Assembly (NCBI GenBank): GCA_019426215.1
Contig: CM033406.1
Location: forward strand, 6,587,001 to 6,651,000
Source: Buddleja alternifolia
Taxonomy: Eukaryota; Streptophyta; Magnoliopsida; Lamiales; Scrophulariaceae
Direction of reading: 5' to 3'
Length of the DNA stretch: 64,000 nucleotides
Shown: positions 36,336-48,277 of the stretch, piece by piece
How positions within the stretch are numbered: position 1 is the first letter of the stretch
Layout of the letters: every line of letters begins with the position of its first letter
Made by a program: the position numbers and the translations under genes
The notes under the pieces: generated by a model
What the model saw: the letters and a program-made list of their open reading frames with translations, nothing else
What the model was told of the DNA's origin: nothing
The model's database searches: none

Positions 36336-38075
36336 ATCGTGATATCTACAAAATGTACAAGGCAGACGATAAGTAACATATTTTCAAATAAAGTTCTTAT
36401 ACAATTTGGTCTTTAATTGTACAAGTCTCCCACTATTTTTTCAAATCCCAGCACCCTCTTGGTGTGATTCGAACAATACTTAATTCTTTAGTGGGCTTGA
36501 GATCTATCCAAACTTCATCATATGCCCCATTTTTTGAGCTAACATATGATTAGTTCGAATAGTAGCCTTATCAGGCCTTCTATCTTCCTTGATAGTCTCA
36601 AGATCTTTTTCCTCATCTTTTGCATGTGCCCCATTTTCTGAGCTAACACCTGGTAGTCGATGTTAGGCTCGACCCATAAAATATCCCATGGTCAATCATC
36701 AATTCCATTACCCCCATTTTATGAGCTAAGTAATGAAACCAATGATCCCATAGGGCATCATATGCTTAGTAATGCTCACAGCCTTTGTTAGGTTCAATCC
36801 ACCCCATTTTTTAAGCAAATGGATTTGAACTTCAGTGGCATATCACATGGCAATTACTTATGATGGAAGGAATGGAAATAGGATTCCAATTCTATTCCCA
36901 CATCAGCCTAATATGTTTCAAGGGGGGAATTACATTGCATACAACTAGGTCTCATTAGTTTTACAATTATCTTGTTTAGTTGTCTATCCTATGCATGCAT
37001 CTCACAACACATCACATATTGTATCAGAAAGATAAATAAACATCCCATAAAGCAGTAAATAGAGGATGAACCACCTCAAGCCCTAACCTACTAACCCATT
37101 GAGCCAAAGTGGGCCATGACATTCTAGAAAGAAAAAACAACTACACTATTACAATGGGTTCCACCACAGTATACAAGTCTTCGAGTCTTGGCTTCATCTT
37201 CTCGCTCCGTCTTCGATTACATAGTCTATCAACTACTACTAATCTACTTGACAGAAAAGTAAAAGTCAAACCGACTATTTTTACAACTCTAGAATATTAC
37301 ATACAAGGAAAACCAAACTACATAGACTAGGCTCGTGGTTCATCCCCATCACATAAGCATGCCAAGCAACAAACATATATATATATGCGATATACAAAAT
37401 TTACCCATCCATTGTCTAAACAAAATTGCAAATTTCATCGGGATAATATCGATTTCCAATTTCCAAAACCCTTTTCAGGAATTACAGGTTTTGAAACAAT
37501 TAACTGGGGTTCTTAAGTTACCCGACCTTCCGGTCATCAAAAACGAGAAATTTTTTTGACCCGAGTCTGCTGACCACGCCCGTGAGCCGACAGACCCACG
37601 CCCAGGCGCCCACATGGCCGCGCCCAAGCACCGTCGGCAGAGGCAAGACCACCAGGTCTCGCATGTCGGCGCCTGGGCGCCACTCATCCCGCTCCTGGGC
37701 GCAAGCGACAACACCTGTTGTTGTACGGGATTTCTCTCCTTTTCATCCATGAGTGATTCGTTTAGTCAATGATGGATGAATTTGATCCCACCTCAGGCCA
37801 GGAATAATCACTCGACAATTGAGCCTTCGGCCCGATCATCTCGCGACGTCCTACCACCGGTGATTCCAAAATCATCCTTCATCATCCAAATAAATCCACC
37901 TACACCCAATGTTAATTCTTTTCAATTGAATTTTTCAAAACCAAAATCGTTTTTCACAAAAAAGCTATCAATCATATCCAATTGAAAAATCAATTATTCT
38001 AAACGACGAATAAATTTTTACATACACGTAAATAAAACATGCTAACACATAATATAGCTTAATCGAGCCAACCAT
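36336..38075 (-). other. Element C leader (5' untranslated region)
   Basis: Between the primer site and gag. It contains four spaced copies of a CCCCATTTT-GAGCTAA motif (36525, 36629, 36712, 36802) and a GC-rich block at about 37558-37735 that contrasts sharply with the AT-rich surroundings. The frames 37109-37330, 37475-37750 and 37776-37985 have no recognised domain. Confidence 0.7.
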
Positions 38076-38088
38076 TGTTCTGATACCA
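38076..38088 (-). other. Primer-binding site of element C
   Basis: The minus strand reads TGGTATCAGAACA, the tRNA-iMet site form, one base from the LTR boundary at 38090. Confidence 0.85.
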
Positions 38089-38089
38089 C

Positions 38090-40170
38090 TGTTGGGATGG
38101 TTTCTATTCCCCGGGTGGCTCGTGGCAGCGGAATTTAAAAATTAAACGTACAACCACCCGAAATGGGAATAATGGTGTGCTCAGTTACGCTATAAAGAAG
38201 GTTACGAGAATTTTTACCTCTCGATTAAATTCTCGCAGCAACCAATTTGATCTTTTCAACCCTGTGGTGCAATTCCACGCGATTTCTTAGAGGAAATCGC
38301 CCGTCAATTGTATCCCCGGTTTTAGTGCTCCAAACATTGCACTTCTAAGATGTATCCACACCTCGTTCAAGTCACCACCTATTTCGTTCTTGGTGCTAGC
38401 CAACGAAATAGATCTAAGTCTAAAACCTAGGCTTGATTATATGAAGGGATGGAATATTTGTGAATCATTGAGTTCAACACATGAACAAAACGATGTCGTA
38501 TTGGAATACGGTAAGGGCGAATTTTTGCTCAAGGATGACAAGAAAAACTCTTTTTTTTTTCAGCTTTGGGGTTTGAATTTTTTCTCTTGGAGGCTTAGGA
38601 TTTTTGTCTTGCATTCTCATATATATAGAATAGAAGACCTAGAGTCCTCATTCAACTGCAAGACTTGGAGAAGAAGAAAACCCTTTTCTTCTCCACTAAG
38701 ATTTCGAATCCCAGCGGCCAAGGCCCCAAAATTCGGCCATCATCCTTAATTGGAGTTCTAGAATTAATTCTTGACTCCATATTTAATTAAGGGCTAAACC
38801 CATCAATTAAATATTCCCACATAATTAAAACCCGTTTAATTATATTTACTTATTCCAATTGGCTTATTTATTTAACTTGGACCAAACCTAACTAAATAAA
38901 ATACTTGGACTCTACTAGGTCCATTAATTTAATTAATTGTACAAGATTAATTAAAATAGTTGAATTAATTGAATCGCCTCAATTAATTCATATTCCATAT
39001 TAGGAAAGGACTAGACTTTCCTAATTTCCTCAATTTCCTCAAATTGATTAATCACATCATTTAAGCAGTGACTCTCACGAGTTAAGTGTGTGACCCCTTA
39101 GGCTCGTCTACTAGCTAGTAGTAAGTACACTTTCCCAAAGTGCTAGTGTGTTTTCCTAAAATAGAAAGTACTAGATTAAATCATTCATTTGATTTAATCA
39201 AGCTTCGAATTAATCACCACATTAATTCTTGGCACTTACAAATCATGGTTACTGTCTAGCAACAGGCCACGAAGACCTAGATAAAGACGAATATAAAGAT
39301 ACGCCTTTCGTGATCTTGGTCCTTGTATAAGCAAGATCCCTCCGTCTAATCTCCTGATTGAATCCAGAGCAGTGGCCAAGGTCGAACCTCTATTAATTCA
39401 ATAACTATGTTTCCCAAATACGGTGAGATTGACTTTCGACTATCTAAACGAGGAAACCCTACGCCTCTTTAGATATCATACTTTGGCCGAAGATTCATAA
39501 AGTCGATTCACTGACAAGTTTAATGTCAGAGATAGATCCCATCTGTCACGTGATTCTCACGTGCCTTCATACACAATTAGCCCATGTTTGATTTTGCCCA
39601 TTTGTGATCGTCTGAGTAATCATGTAACAAATGAAGACATGTTCAATAGTGTATAACACATCCAATGGTACCTCAGGTTCTAAGGGTTACTCTTATACTA
39701 TAAGACCACTAGAAGTTCCAGATTCGACTGGGATTCCATTTAATGGAACTTCCATTGGGTTGTTCAGTATACCTATTCCCACAATAGGAACCCTCATATA
39801 TGCACAGGCCTTCACCGTGCCAATATCTATAGAACAAGATACACTCTATTTAGAGTATGCATCATATAATCAAGTCTTTTAAGTCTCATCGATACCCCTT
39901 CATCTCGACGAGCCCATTCACGACTTGGAACATATGTTTAAGGATGCCAGCTTTGGAGACATATTCTATCATTGCCATTCTCGATGTGCAATGATGTCCC
40001 ATAGCTATGTGTGATCCCTCGGGACTTTATTCTAAGTTAAGACCAAGCTATATACACGAATAAAGAATGCCAAAAGATTAACTTTATTTATATGAAAAAG
40101 ATCGTTCAACTAGACTTATTATTACATAGAATGTCGCCCAAAATTGGTGTGTCGGGCATAAACTCTAACA
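38090..40170 (-). mobile_element. Element C 5' LTR
   Basis: 2081 bases, TGTTGGGATGG to CTCTAACA, closely matching 25102-27197 with scattered substitutions and small indels (for example a deletion near 39510). The neighbouring TAATT at 40171 completes the target duplication. Confidence 0.93.
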
Positions 40171-40175
40171 TAATT

Positions 40176-40713
40176 AACCTAGCCTATGGGAGGACTTATT
40201 ACTAGCTTGTCAATGAGCCTGAGGGGTCACACACACAACTTAGTCTAGTACCTATTGACTAGTTAATTCTTTGTGAATTAATGGAGGGGTTAATTAAATG
40301 GATTTAATTAAACAAGAAAAAGGAATTTAATATATGGTATTAATTAATGGTCCTATAATTTAATATTGGAATTTTAAATTGGGAAGGAATAATTAATTAA
40401 TAAAAGAAAGAAAAAAATAAAATATACATATATATATAGACACACACATATATGTGCGCGTGTGTGCGTGTATCTGTATGTGTGGAATTTTGGTAGAAAG
40501 ATTTATCTTGGTCACCAAGTTTATATATATATATATATATAGTAATATCTTATAAATATATTTGGTAAGATCTTTTAATTGGTTAAGGTAACTAATTAAA
40601 AGAAAAGATCTAATAAGATATATATTAGGATATTGGATAGACATGGGAATATCCAATTAGTTGGAAAGAATCCAACTAATTGAGGAAAGAGAATAAAAGA
40701 AAAAAGAAAATAG

Positions 40714-40745
<32 letters not shown>

Positions 40746-41300
40746 GACGCACGCACACCCCTAAATTTAGGGTAAGTGGCGTGTGTGTGTGAGTTTCCAT
40801 AAGTGTGGACTCTATATATATGTGTATATTCCAACTCTTTTAAAATAATGAAGGATTAATTAAAAACAAACCAGTCCGTTTTCTATTATTCTCTCCTCCT
40901 TTTCTTTCACAAGAATTCTTTCAACTTATGTGTTGAGTACAAAGAACACAAAAATAAATTCCTAACCCTTTTTTTCTCAAAAAGCCAAAATTCGATATTC
41001 TCTTGGCTAGCACTGGTGGAGATAATCGAGGGTACGAGCTCGGGTGTGGATAAACTCAAAGGCGCAACACCTGGGGCGCTAGGGCAAATCCAATTCGGAG
41101 AGGAGTAGCAAGAAGTAGCTTAAAAAGGCGTTGCTGCTTTAAGTTCTTCGAGAGGTAAACACGAGAAAACCATCTTTTAGGATAGTTTTGAATCCGATTG
41201 TACCATGTCAATCTGGCCCTAATTTGGAGATGTCACTTTTAATTTTTAAATCTGTATTTTCTGTTGCGCCGGCATCCCTGTGGTTGTACCAATCCCAACA
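40176..41300 (+). mobile_element. Element E 5' LTR, second part
   Basis: Continues the LTR after C and ends ACCAATCCCAACA at 41300, directly before the primer site. It contains TA/CA microsatellites (about 40517-40542 and 40715-40745) and a TATA-like CTATATATATGTG near 40812. Confidence 0.85.
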
Positions 41301-41301
41301 G

Positions 41302-41313
41302 TGGTATCAGAGC
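41302..41313 (+). other. Primer-binding site of element E
   Basis: TGGTATCAGAGC, complementary to the 3' end of initiator tRNA-Met, one base after the LTR. Confidence 0.92.
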
Positions 41314-41721
41314 CAAGGTTTTGACATGGCTCAGATTCTTTCGTGTTTATATGCTTTAAAATATGTTTTTATTGCTTATTGTAGTTGGTTGAATTTTCTG
41401 TTTAATTTTTAGATCCGTCGATTTGGAATTAATTTGAAATGGACAGGCTGCGTTTTTATGTTTTGATTTAAGAAAAAAGGGGGGTGTGTGGCCGTCATGG
41501 CAGAACTGTCGGAACAGCGCCGCTGCGCGACGACGACACAGGTAGCAAGGGCGCTGCGCGCACGCATCACGCCATCGCGGACGATGCTACTTCAGCAGCG
41601 CTGTCACGCGCGACGACGCATGAGTTGAATGGTTGGGCCATCGAAGGCAGTCCGCGTTTTGACCTAGGGGTCGAAGTGTAATTTCCCCTATTTCTAAATG
41701 TTTTTCATTGTAATTGCGTTT
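41314..41721 (+). other. Element E leader, part 1, with GC-rich block
   Basis: AT-rich after the primer site, then a GC-rich block at about 41484-41670 rich in CGCGACGACG and GCGCTGCGCGC. The frame 41484-41681 is Ala/Arg/Thr-rich with no domain. The leader is cut at 41726 by element A. Confidence 0.7.
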
Positions 41722-41726
41722 TAGGC

Positions 41727-42400
41727 TGTTACGAAATTTCATGTTAGATGTTTTGATGATGACAAGATAGGATTCAATGTTAGACCCCAAATAAAATGTA
41801 AGTTTATGTTTTCCATAGATCATTGTTTAAGCGTTTAAAAGTTTGTAATTTTGTTTAGGCTTGTAATTTTTATCTTTGTAGGTTTTAGACTAAGTATTAG
41901 ATACTAAATCACTAATAGAATTCTCGGTGAGTCTATTAGAGAAGAAGTTGAAGATCAGCGTCTGAAGTCAACCAGAGATGAAGATTTGTCTCTTAGCGTC
42001 CGTCAAACGCTAAAGGACCTTTTTCAGGATTTATGGATCAAGCGCTCAAAGCACTTAATCGATCAATGACAAATTCACCTGAAATAAATCCTCAAGTCAC
42101 GAAGGACTTAAATGCAATCATTCAACGGACATTTATTTTCAACGGAAAATAAATTCAAATGCATTAAATCCCTGATAAGAGCATTAAATGTGATAAGCTA
42201 CTGTGACCTGTGGACAAGCCACCTTTTTGACCAGACTGTCAGAACTTCAGAGTTCATATCTGCTACCATCCAATCAGTGCCAGCAGTGTTTCAGGAATGT
42301 CTGGCTTTAGGTAGAATCACGCGCTGCGTGAAAGGCACGCTCCTACATGTGTCCAACGGACAGATCCCAAGAATTGCCTATAAATACCTTACCTTCAGCA
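41727..42400 (+). mobile_element. Element A 5' LTR, truncated after the TATA box
   Basis: Corresponds base for base to 52870-53543 (674 bases). It stops 14 bases after the TATA box (TATAAATA at 42379-42386) and is joined directly to gag. R, U5, primer site and leader are missing. The frame 42112-42417 lies within the LTR and is not a gene. Confidence 0.93.
42379..42386 (+). promoter_or_regulatory. TATA box of element A LTR
   Basis: TATAAATA at LTR position 653; the same sequence occurs at 53522-53529 in the 3' LTR at the same offset. In the 5' copy the expected transcription start, about 30 bases downstream, falls at the beginning of the gag remnant. Confidence 0.65.
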
Positions 42401-44247
42401 TAAATGAAGGAGAATAAGCTTTCCATAGCCATGCAAAGATTTGAGCATTTCAAGATGCAGCCCAATGAGACGCTAGAACAATTGGACGCAAGGTTTACTT
42501 TGCTCGTTACAGAGTTAGCGTCATTAGACAAGGAATTGACCAACAAAGAAATGGTCAACAAGATTTTCAGAAGTCTTCCAAGCAAGTATCTAATTAAGAC
42601 TATTGCTATGAGAGAATCACATACATTGGAGACTCTTACTCCAGAGCATGTCTTTTCAGAGTTAAAGGCATTTGAGTTCGAATTGGGTGAAGTCAGCGAC
42701 ACATCGACTTCAGCGACTGAATCAGGAGCTTTAATCGCTACAACCAAAAGCAAGGGTAAAGCTGTTAGTGAGGCTAAAACTATGGAATCAAATGAAGAAA
42801 AGGAAATGGCTTTATTGGTCAAGAAATTCAAAAAATTTCTAAGATATGAAAAGAGAAATCCTATCGGACAAACGTCATTTCAGACTCCTCTCCCTGCTCC
42901 AGCGCCTCAGTATCAAGCGCCAGTGTACTCTGCACCTCAACCAGTAGCACCAGTTCCATACCAAGCGCCTCCGTCCCCTAGTCAAAATCTCTCAGCGCCA
43001 GTAGTCTCAAAGTGATTATCCACTGAACAGAAAATGAAAACTAATTTGTGTTATAATTGCAAGAAACCAGGGCACTACCAGGTAAATTGCCCTTATCCAA
43101 ATGTGTCAAAGCCCTCAAGGCAAGACAATGCGGATACAAACCAATTCAGGAGCAACCTTCGCCAACAAGGTTTGCTAGCAGAATCTGAACCATTCTCCGC
43201 ACCTGAAGAGGATTTGGAATCATCAGATGAAAGCAGTGATGATGAGCCTACAAGCGACTCAGCGTTGATTTGTCTTATGGCAAGAGATGATGAAGCGTCT
43301 GACGACTCGCTACCAGAGGTAATCAATTATCAATTCCTCTTTCTTATGATGAATTACTTGACAAAGTCAAAGAATACTACAATGAATGTCAAGAAGCTGC
43401 CAAAATATATCAAAATGATCTCGCTATTATCTCATCACTCACAAGAGATAAAGTGACGCTCAGAGCAGAGTTGCGAGTTCAGCAACAGTGCATTGAGAAG
43501 AACCAATCGCTTGAGAGTGAAATTATTCAATTAAAAAATGATCTTGATATAATAGTCAAGAGAGAAGCTGATCTGATCGCTAGACTTGCCAAATCAGAGC
43601 AGCTCATCTCATCATTATCAAAAGCTTCTAGAAACTTGGATAATGTGACTGAGGTAACTAGATTATTTGGTGAAAAGACCGGTTTAGGATGCAATAAATT
43701 CGGTAAACAACCAAACAAACCTAATGTTATGGCAAACAACAAAGGAAAGGGTGTTCTCTTTGTTGAGAAAAGTTCACAAAGTCAAACACTGAATGAACCG
43801 AGCAACAACGGTACGAGGCCAAATGAGAAAGCCAAAGCTGACTCAGGCAAGGGAAAGACAAAGATAAATGATTCACAAAGAAAGGTTCATCCAAACGCTC
43901 AAAAGGCTAAGGATAAACCTAACCACTGTGAATCAAGCGCTAAGCGTCAAGCACCAAAAGTGCAACCCAAGCCAGCGTCAAGGAAATACCAGCGTCCATA
44001 TCCAAGACAGTCAAGATCATATTATCGATACTATGATGATTATGACTATGATTATGATTATGACTACTATTATAATCGAGGATATTATTACACACACAAA
44101 AAGCACACACAACACGATGTGAAACCCAAGAAGGCCAGTATTCCTAAAATGAAGACTAGGCAAATATGGGTTCCTAAAGTTCTAATTCAAACCAAAGTTA
44201 CTAATGCTGAAGGACCCAAAACAACATGGGTACCTAAGAAGAATTAG
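42401..44247 (+). pseudogene. Element A gag, N-terminus deleted, broken
   Basis: Begins inside the gag domain (IAMQRFEHFKMQPNETLEQL, the UBN2-type fold) with a TGA at 43013, then continues in the same frame to the zinc knuckle CYNCKKPGHYQVNC (about 43052-43093). A frameshift lies near 43320-43350. The following segment is a helical, Gln/Glu-rich stretch (about 43330-43640) and a basic region ending in a Tyr/Asp-rich tract (44020-44090) and KTTWVPKKN, which is typical of Sirevirus gag, before TAG at 44245. An extended gag C-terminus is a Sirevirus trait. Confidence 0.85.
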
Positions 44248-47200
44248 AATTGTCCTTTAAATGCAGGTACCTAGAGCCAGCACAGATACTTCAGTTTGGT
44301 ACATTGATAGTGGATCGTCAAGACACATGACTGGTTCCAAAAATCTTCTAGTCAACTATCAAGCTACCAATGGTCCTCAAGTTATATTCGGTGATAACTC
44401 CAAAGGTAAAACCAAAGGTATAGGTATCATGCATAGGGGAAACATCATGATCAGTGATGTATATTACGTTGAGGGTCTTAAGCATAACCTGTTAAGCATT
44501 AGTCAATTTTGTGATAAAGGCTTTGAAGTAAAATTCTCAAGCGACTTCTGCTACATTAACGACGCTAAGACTAAGTCTACTAAATTAAGAGGAAAAAGAA
44601 CAAATAATGTGTATTTAGTAGATTGGGATTCTACATCTGATAACAACCCCATATGCTTTGTTGCTAAAAGTCAAAATGAATTGGGTTGGTTATGGCATAG
44701 AAAAATGAATCACCTCAACTTCAAGGCAATCTCTCAGTTAATATCGCTAAATCTTGTAGAAGAATTACCTAAGGGTTCCTTTCAGAAAAATCGCTTATGT
44801 GATGCATGCCAAATGGGTAAACAAGTTAAATCATCTTTTAAAAAGAAACCATGTCTATCTACTTCTAGAGTTCTTGAACTATTGCATCTAGATTTGTTTG
44901 GCCCTATTCAAATCATGAGTGTTAGTGGTAAAAAGTACTCGCTAGTAATAGTTGATGATTTCTCTCGCTATACATGGGTAGAATTTCTAGCGACCAAAGA
45001 TGAAACTAGTGTCAAGCTCACAGCGCTAATTCGTCAAATGCAAAATTCGAAAGATCTAAGGGTGACGAGAATGAGAAGCGATAGAGGAACTGAATTTACT
45101 AACCAATTTGTTGAGAAGTTTTGTATAGATATAGGAATACTTCGAGTATTCTGCTCCTAGAACACCTCAATAGAATGGAGTTGCCGAGCGACGGAACAGA
45201 ACGCTTAAAGAAGCCGCAAGGACAATGTTAGCAGAGTCCAAGCTGCCTCAAAGGTTTTGGGCCGAAGCCATCAACACCGCTTGCTACACTCAGAACCGGT
45301 GTATGATCAACAAGCAACATGAGAAGACTCCATATGAGTTGTGGAAGGGACGTAAGCCTAACGTTTCATATTTTCATGTTTTTGGTTCAAAATGTTTCAT
45401 TCATAACAATGGATCCCAAAGCCTAAAGACATTTGATCCTAAAGCGGATGAGGGAATCTTTCTAGGAAATGCCAAAAATGGAAAGAGCTTTCGCATCCTA
45501 AATAAGACCAAATCAAAGGTTGAAGAATCCATTCATGTTGTGTTTGATGATGCTAACCAAGAACCGAGTAAGGTTAATCCTGATGATGTAGGAATTGAAG
45601 ATCTCACCCAACAAACTTCACAAATCAATCTTGGTGATGATAGTGATGACGAAGATGATGAGATTCGTGTACCTTTTCCTAAGGATACTCGTGAGGTTAA
45701 CAATAATGATAATGTCAGAATTGCTGATGATCATGAAGAGAATGATCATCAAGAGCAGATTGGAACTATGAATGATGCAGCGTCTACGCAAGAGATAAAT
45801 GAGAATCAAGCGATTGATAATCAAGAGCCTCTCAACTCGTTCCAACCAGACCGCAAATGGCTTAGAGACCATCCACCAGAGCTAGTGATTAGAGATATTG
45901 AAGCACCTGTTAGAACTAGGTCCGCTACAATCAATGAGGCCATGTTCGCAAGCTTCCTATCTCAAATGGAACCAAAGAAAGTGGATGAAGCGCTTAGTGA
46001 TTCAAGTTGGGTAGAAGCAATGCAAGAAAAGCTTAACCAATTTGAGAGAAGCAAGGTTTGGACACTAGTACCAAGACCAACTCACCAAGGAGTTATTGGG
46101 ACTAGATGGGTTTTTAGGAACAAGATGGATGAAGATGGCATTGTTATAAGAAACAAAGCCAGACTTGTCGCTCAGGGTTATTGTCAAGAAGAGGGAATTG
46201 ATTTTGATGAAACATATGCCCCAGTAGCCCGTCTTGAAGCAATTAGGATGTTCCTAGCGTTTGCCGCATTCAACAAGTTCACAGTATACCAAATGGACGT
46301 GAAGAGTGCTTTCCTGAATGGTAAACTCCCAGAAGAAGTATATGTGGAGCAACCTCCAGGATTCATCAACAACCATGGCAAGAGTATGGTCTATAAATTG
46401 GATAAGGCACTCTATGGCCTTAAACAAGCACCAAGAGCATGGTATGACACTCTCTCTATCTTCCTTATTGGTAAAGGCTTTTCAAAAGGCAGCGTTGATA
46501 CAACGTTATTTAAAATTACCCATAATGAAGATATTCTCTTAGTCCAAATTTATGTTGATGATATTATATTTGGTTCTACAAATAAGCGATTGTGTGAGAA
46601 ATTTTCGAAAATGATGCAAGATCAATTTGAAATGAGCATGATGGGTGAATTAACTTTCTCCTTAGGATTACAAGTTAAACAACTCACTACTGGAACATTT
46701 ATAAACCAAGCTAAATATACTAGAGATATGATTAAAAAATTTGGTATGGAAAATGCATCATCTTCAAAAATTCCAATGAGCCAAACGCTTAAGTTAGATA
46801 AAGATGAAAGTGGGAAGAAAATCGATATCACTAACTATAGAGGTATCATTGGATCACTTCTTTATCTTACCGCTAGTAGACCTGATATTATGTTTTCGGT
46901 ATGCATGTGTGCACGATTTCAATCTAATCCTAGAGAATCACACTTAAATGCTACTAAGAGAACCCTTAAATACCTAAAAGGCACACAAAATGTGGGCTTA
47001 TGGTATCCACAGGACTCTCCTTTTGAACTAATTGGTTATTCAGACGCAGATTTTGCAGGATGCAAAATAGATAGAAAAAGTACTAGTGGTACATGTCAAT
47101 TTCTAGGTGATAGACTAGTTTCGTGGCATAGTAAGAAACAACAATCCATAGCGACTTCTACCGCTAAGGCAGAGTATATAGCCGCTGGAAGCTGTTGTGC

Positions 47201-47498
47201 ACAAATCCTTTGGATGAGGCAACAACTTAAAGATTATGGAACAATCCTAGGTCCTACCCCAATCCATTGTGATAACCAAAGCGCTTTAGCTATGTCCCAA
47301 AATCCTGTCCTTCATTCTAGAACCTAGCACATTGACATTAGATACCATTTCTTGCGTGACCATGTTCAAAAGAAAGATATCTCCATGCATTTCATTGGAA
47401 CTGACAAACAATTGGCAGATATCTTCACCAAAGCGCTCAACGAACAACGCTTTCTCACTCTGAGAAGTGAATTAGGTATGATTGACTTAAACGCTTAA
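44248..47498 (+). pseudogene. Element A pol, broken
   Basis: Protease near 44300 (VWYIDSGSSRHMTG, catalytic DSG with the usual next Cys replaced by Ser), pre-integrase zinc set (WLWHRKMNHL and CDACQMGK), integrase core (HLDLFGP, VDDFSRY, RGTEF). A frameshift near 45140 and a TAG near 45171 (where Gln is expected) separate the integrase halves. The frame 45225-47327 continues through the integrase C-terminus and the Asp-rich linker to reverse transcriptase ([10 protein letters not shown] and [11 protein letters not shown] with catalytic YVDD near 46552) and RNase H ([22 protein letters not shown]). TAG at 47325 replaces a conserved Lys (RTKHID), after which the frame ends at 47498. Three disabling changes are visible. 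Confidence 0.92.
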
Positions 47499-48277
47499 AT
47501 CATAAAACATCATATTTATAGGCATAAAATCTAAGGGGAATCCACCTTTGTTTATGTCTAAAGAGTTTATCAAAAATCTCGAAATGAGTCATCAATTTTA
47601 GGGAGAACTTTAAAATTGTACTTATCTCAATATATCAAGCGATTGCGATCAAAAATGACTTTTAAAAATCCTAAGCATTGATCACTAGCGCTTATCTTTT
47701 ATAAATCCAAGCGATTGATTTTTTTTTGGACTTCAGCGTTGAAAGAATTCGCACTTCAACGCTAAGTAACTTTCTTTCAAAAATTGATGCATAGTTTTCA
47801 TCGCTAAAGGAAACGTGTGGATAAGTCCAAAAGATCAGATTTGATAACTACCCACACGTGCCTATCAAATCGAACTGACGGTTATGATCCCTATCTAAAC
47901 CTAGGCGGTTCAGTAATTACATGAGTCTGAGTATGTGTCAGTGTACTATCAGGCGCGTGTATTTCACGCTGAAAATTTCAAATTTTCTCAAACGTTTTCA
48001 AAAAATAACTGCGGACACGAAAAATATTATAGTACCCTATTTTGCCGCACTTTTTGACATCCGAAGTTATGTGTACACGGTTCAGATTCCTTCTGTCATT
48101 AACTTCTGTACACGTGTCATTCATCTACCATCTGAGAATTTATTTTTGCCTCCTATTTAAACCTTTCAAAAACTTTACGGTAAACCTTTATCACTTCCAA
48201 ATTCTTCTACTGTAAACGTTATTTCTCTAAAAGGCAAGAACTTCTCTCATTCCTTCAAAAGCTTCCAACTTTCAGCA
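47499..48277 (+). other. Element A spacer between pol and env-like region
   Basis: AT-rich, with frequent AGCGCT-like motifs. The frame 47921-48160 has no domain. A promoter or splice acceptor for the env-like region would be expected here but I cannot point to one. Confidence 0.6.

Larger units (their letters stand above)
25102..40170 (-). mobile_element. Element C: long-LTR Copia retrotransposon with nested D
   Basis: Flanked by TAATT at 25097-25101 and 40171-40175. Minus-strand order: 5' LTR 40170-38090, primer site 38088-38076, leader, gag from 36335, [D at 35609-30337], protease, integrase, reverse transcriptase, RNase H, purine tract and 3' LTR 27197-25102. Without D and one target copy it is about 9.8 kb. 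Both LTRs and all Copia domains are present in order but the coding region is broken at several points. Confidence 0.93.

Noticed and set aside
37475..37750. 91-codon Trp/Cys/Gly-rich frame on the minus strand in the GC-rich leader block of C
   Set aside because: Composition-driven open frame; no domain. The block itself is reported as a finding.
41484..41681. 65-codon Ala/Arg/Thr-rich frame in the E leader
   Set aside because: Follows from high GC content; no start context or domain.
42112..42417. Open frame of 101 codons, with a near-identical one at 53255-53551
   Set aside because: Both lie at the same place in the two LTRs of element A; the shared frame follows from recent common origin, and no domain is seen.
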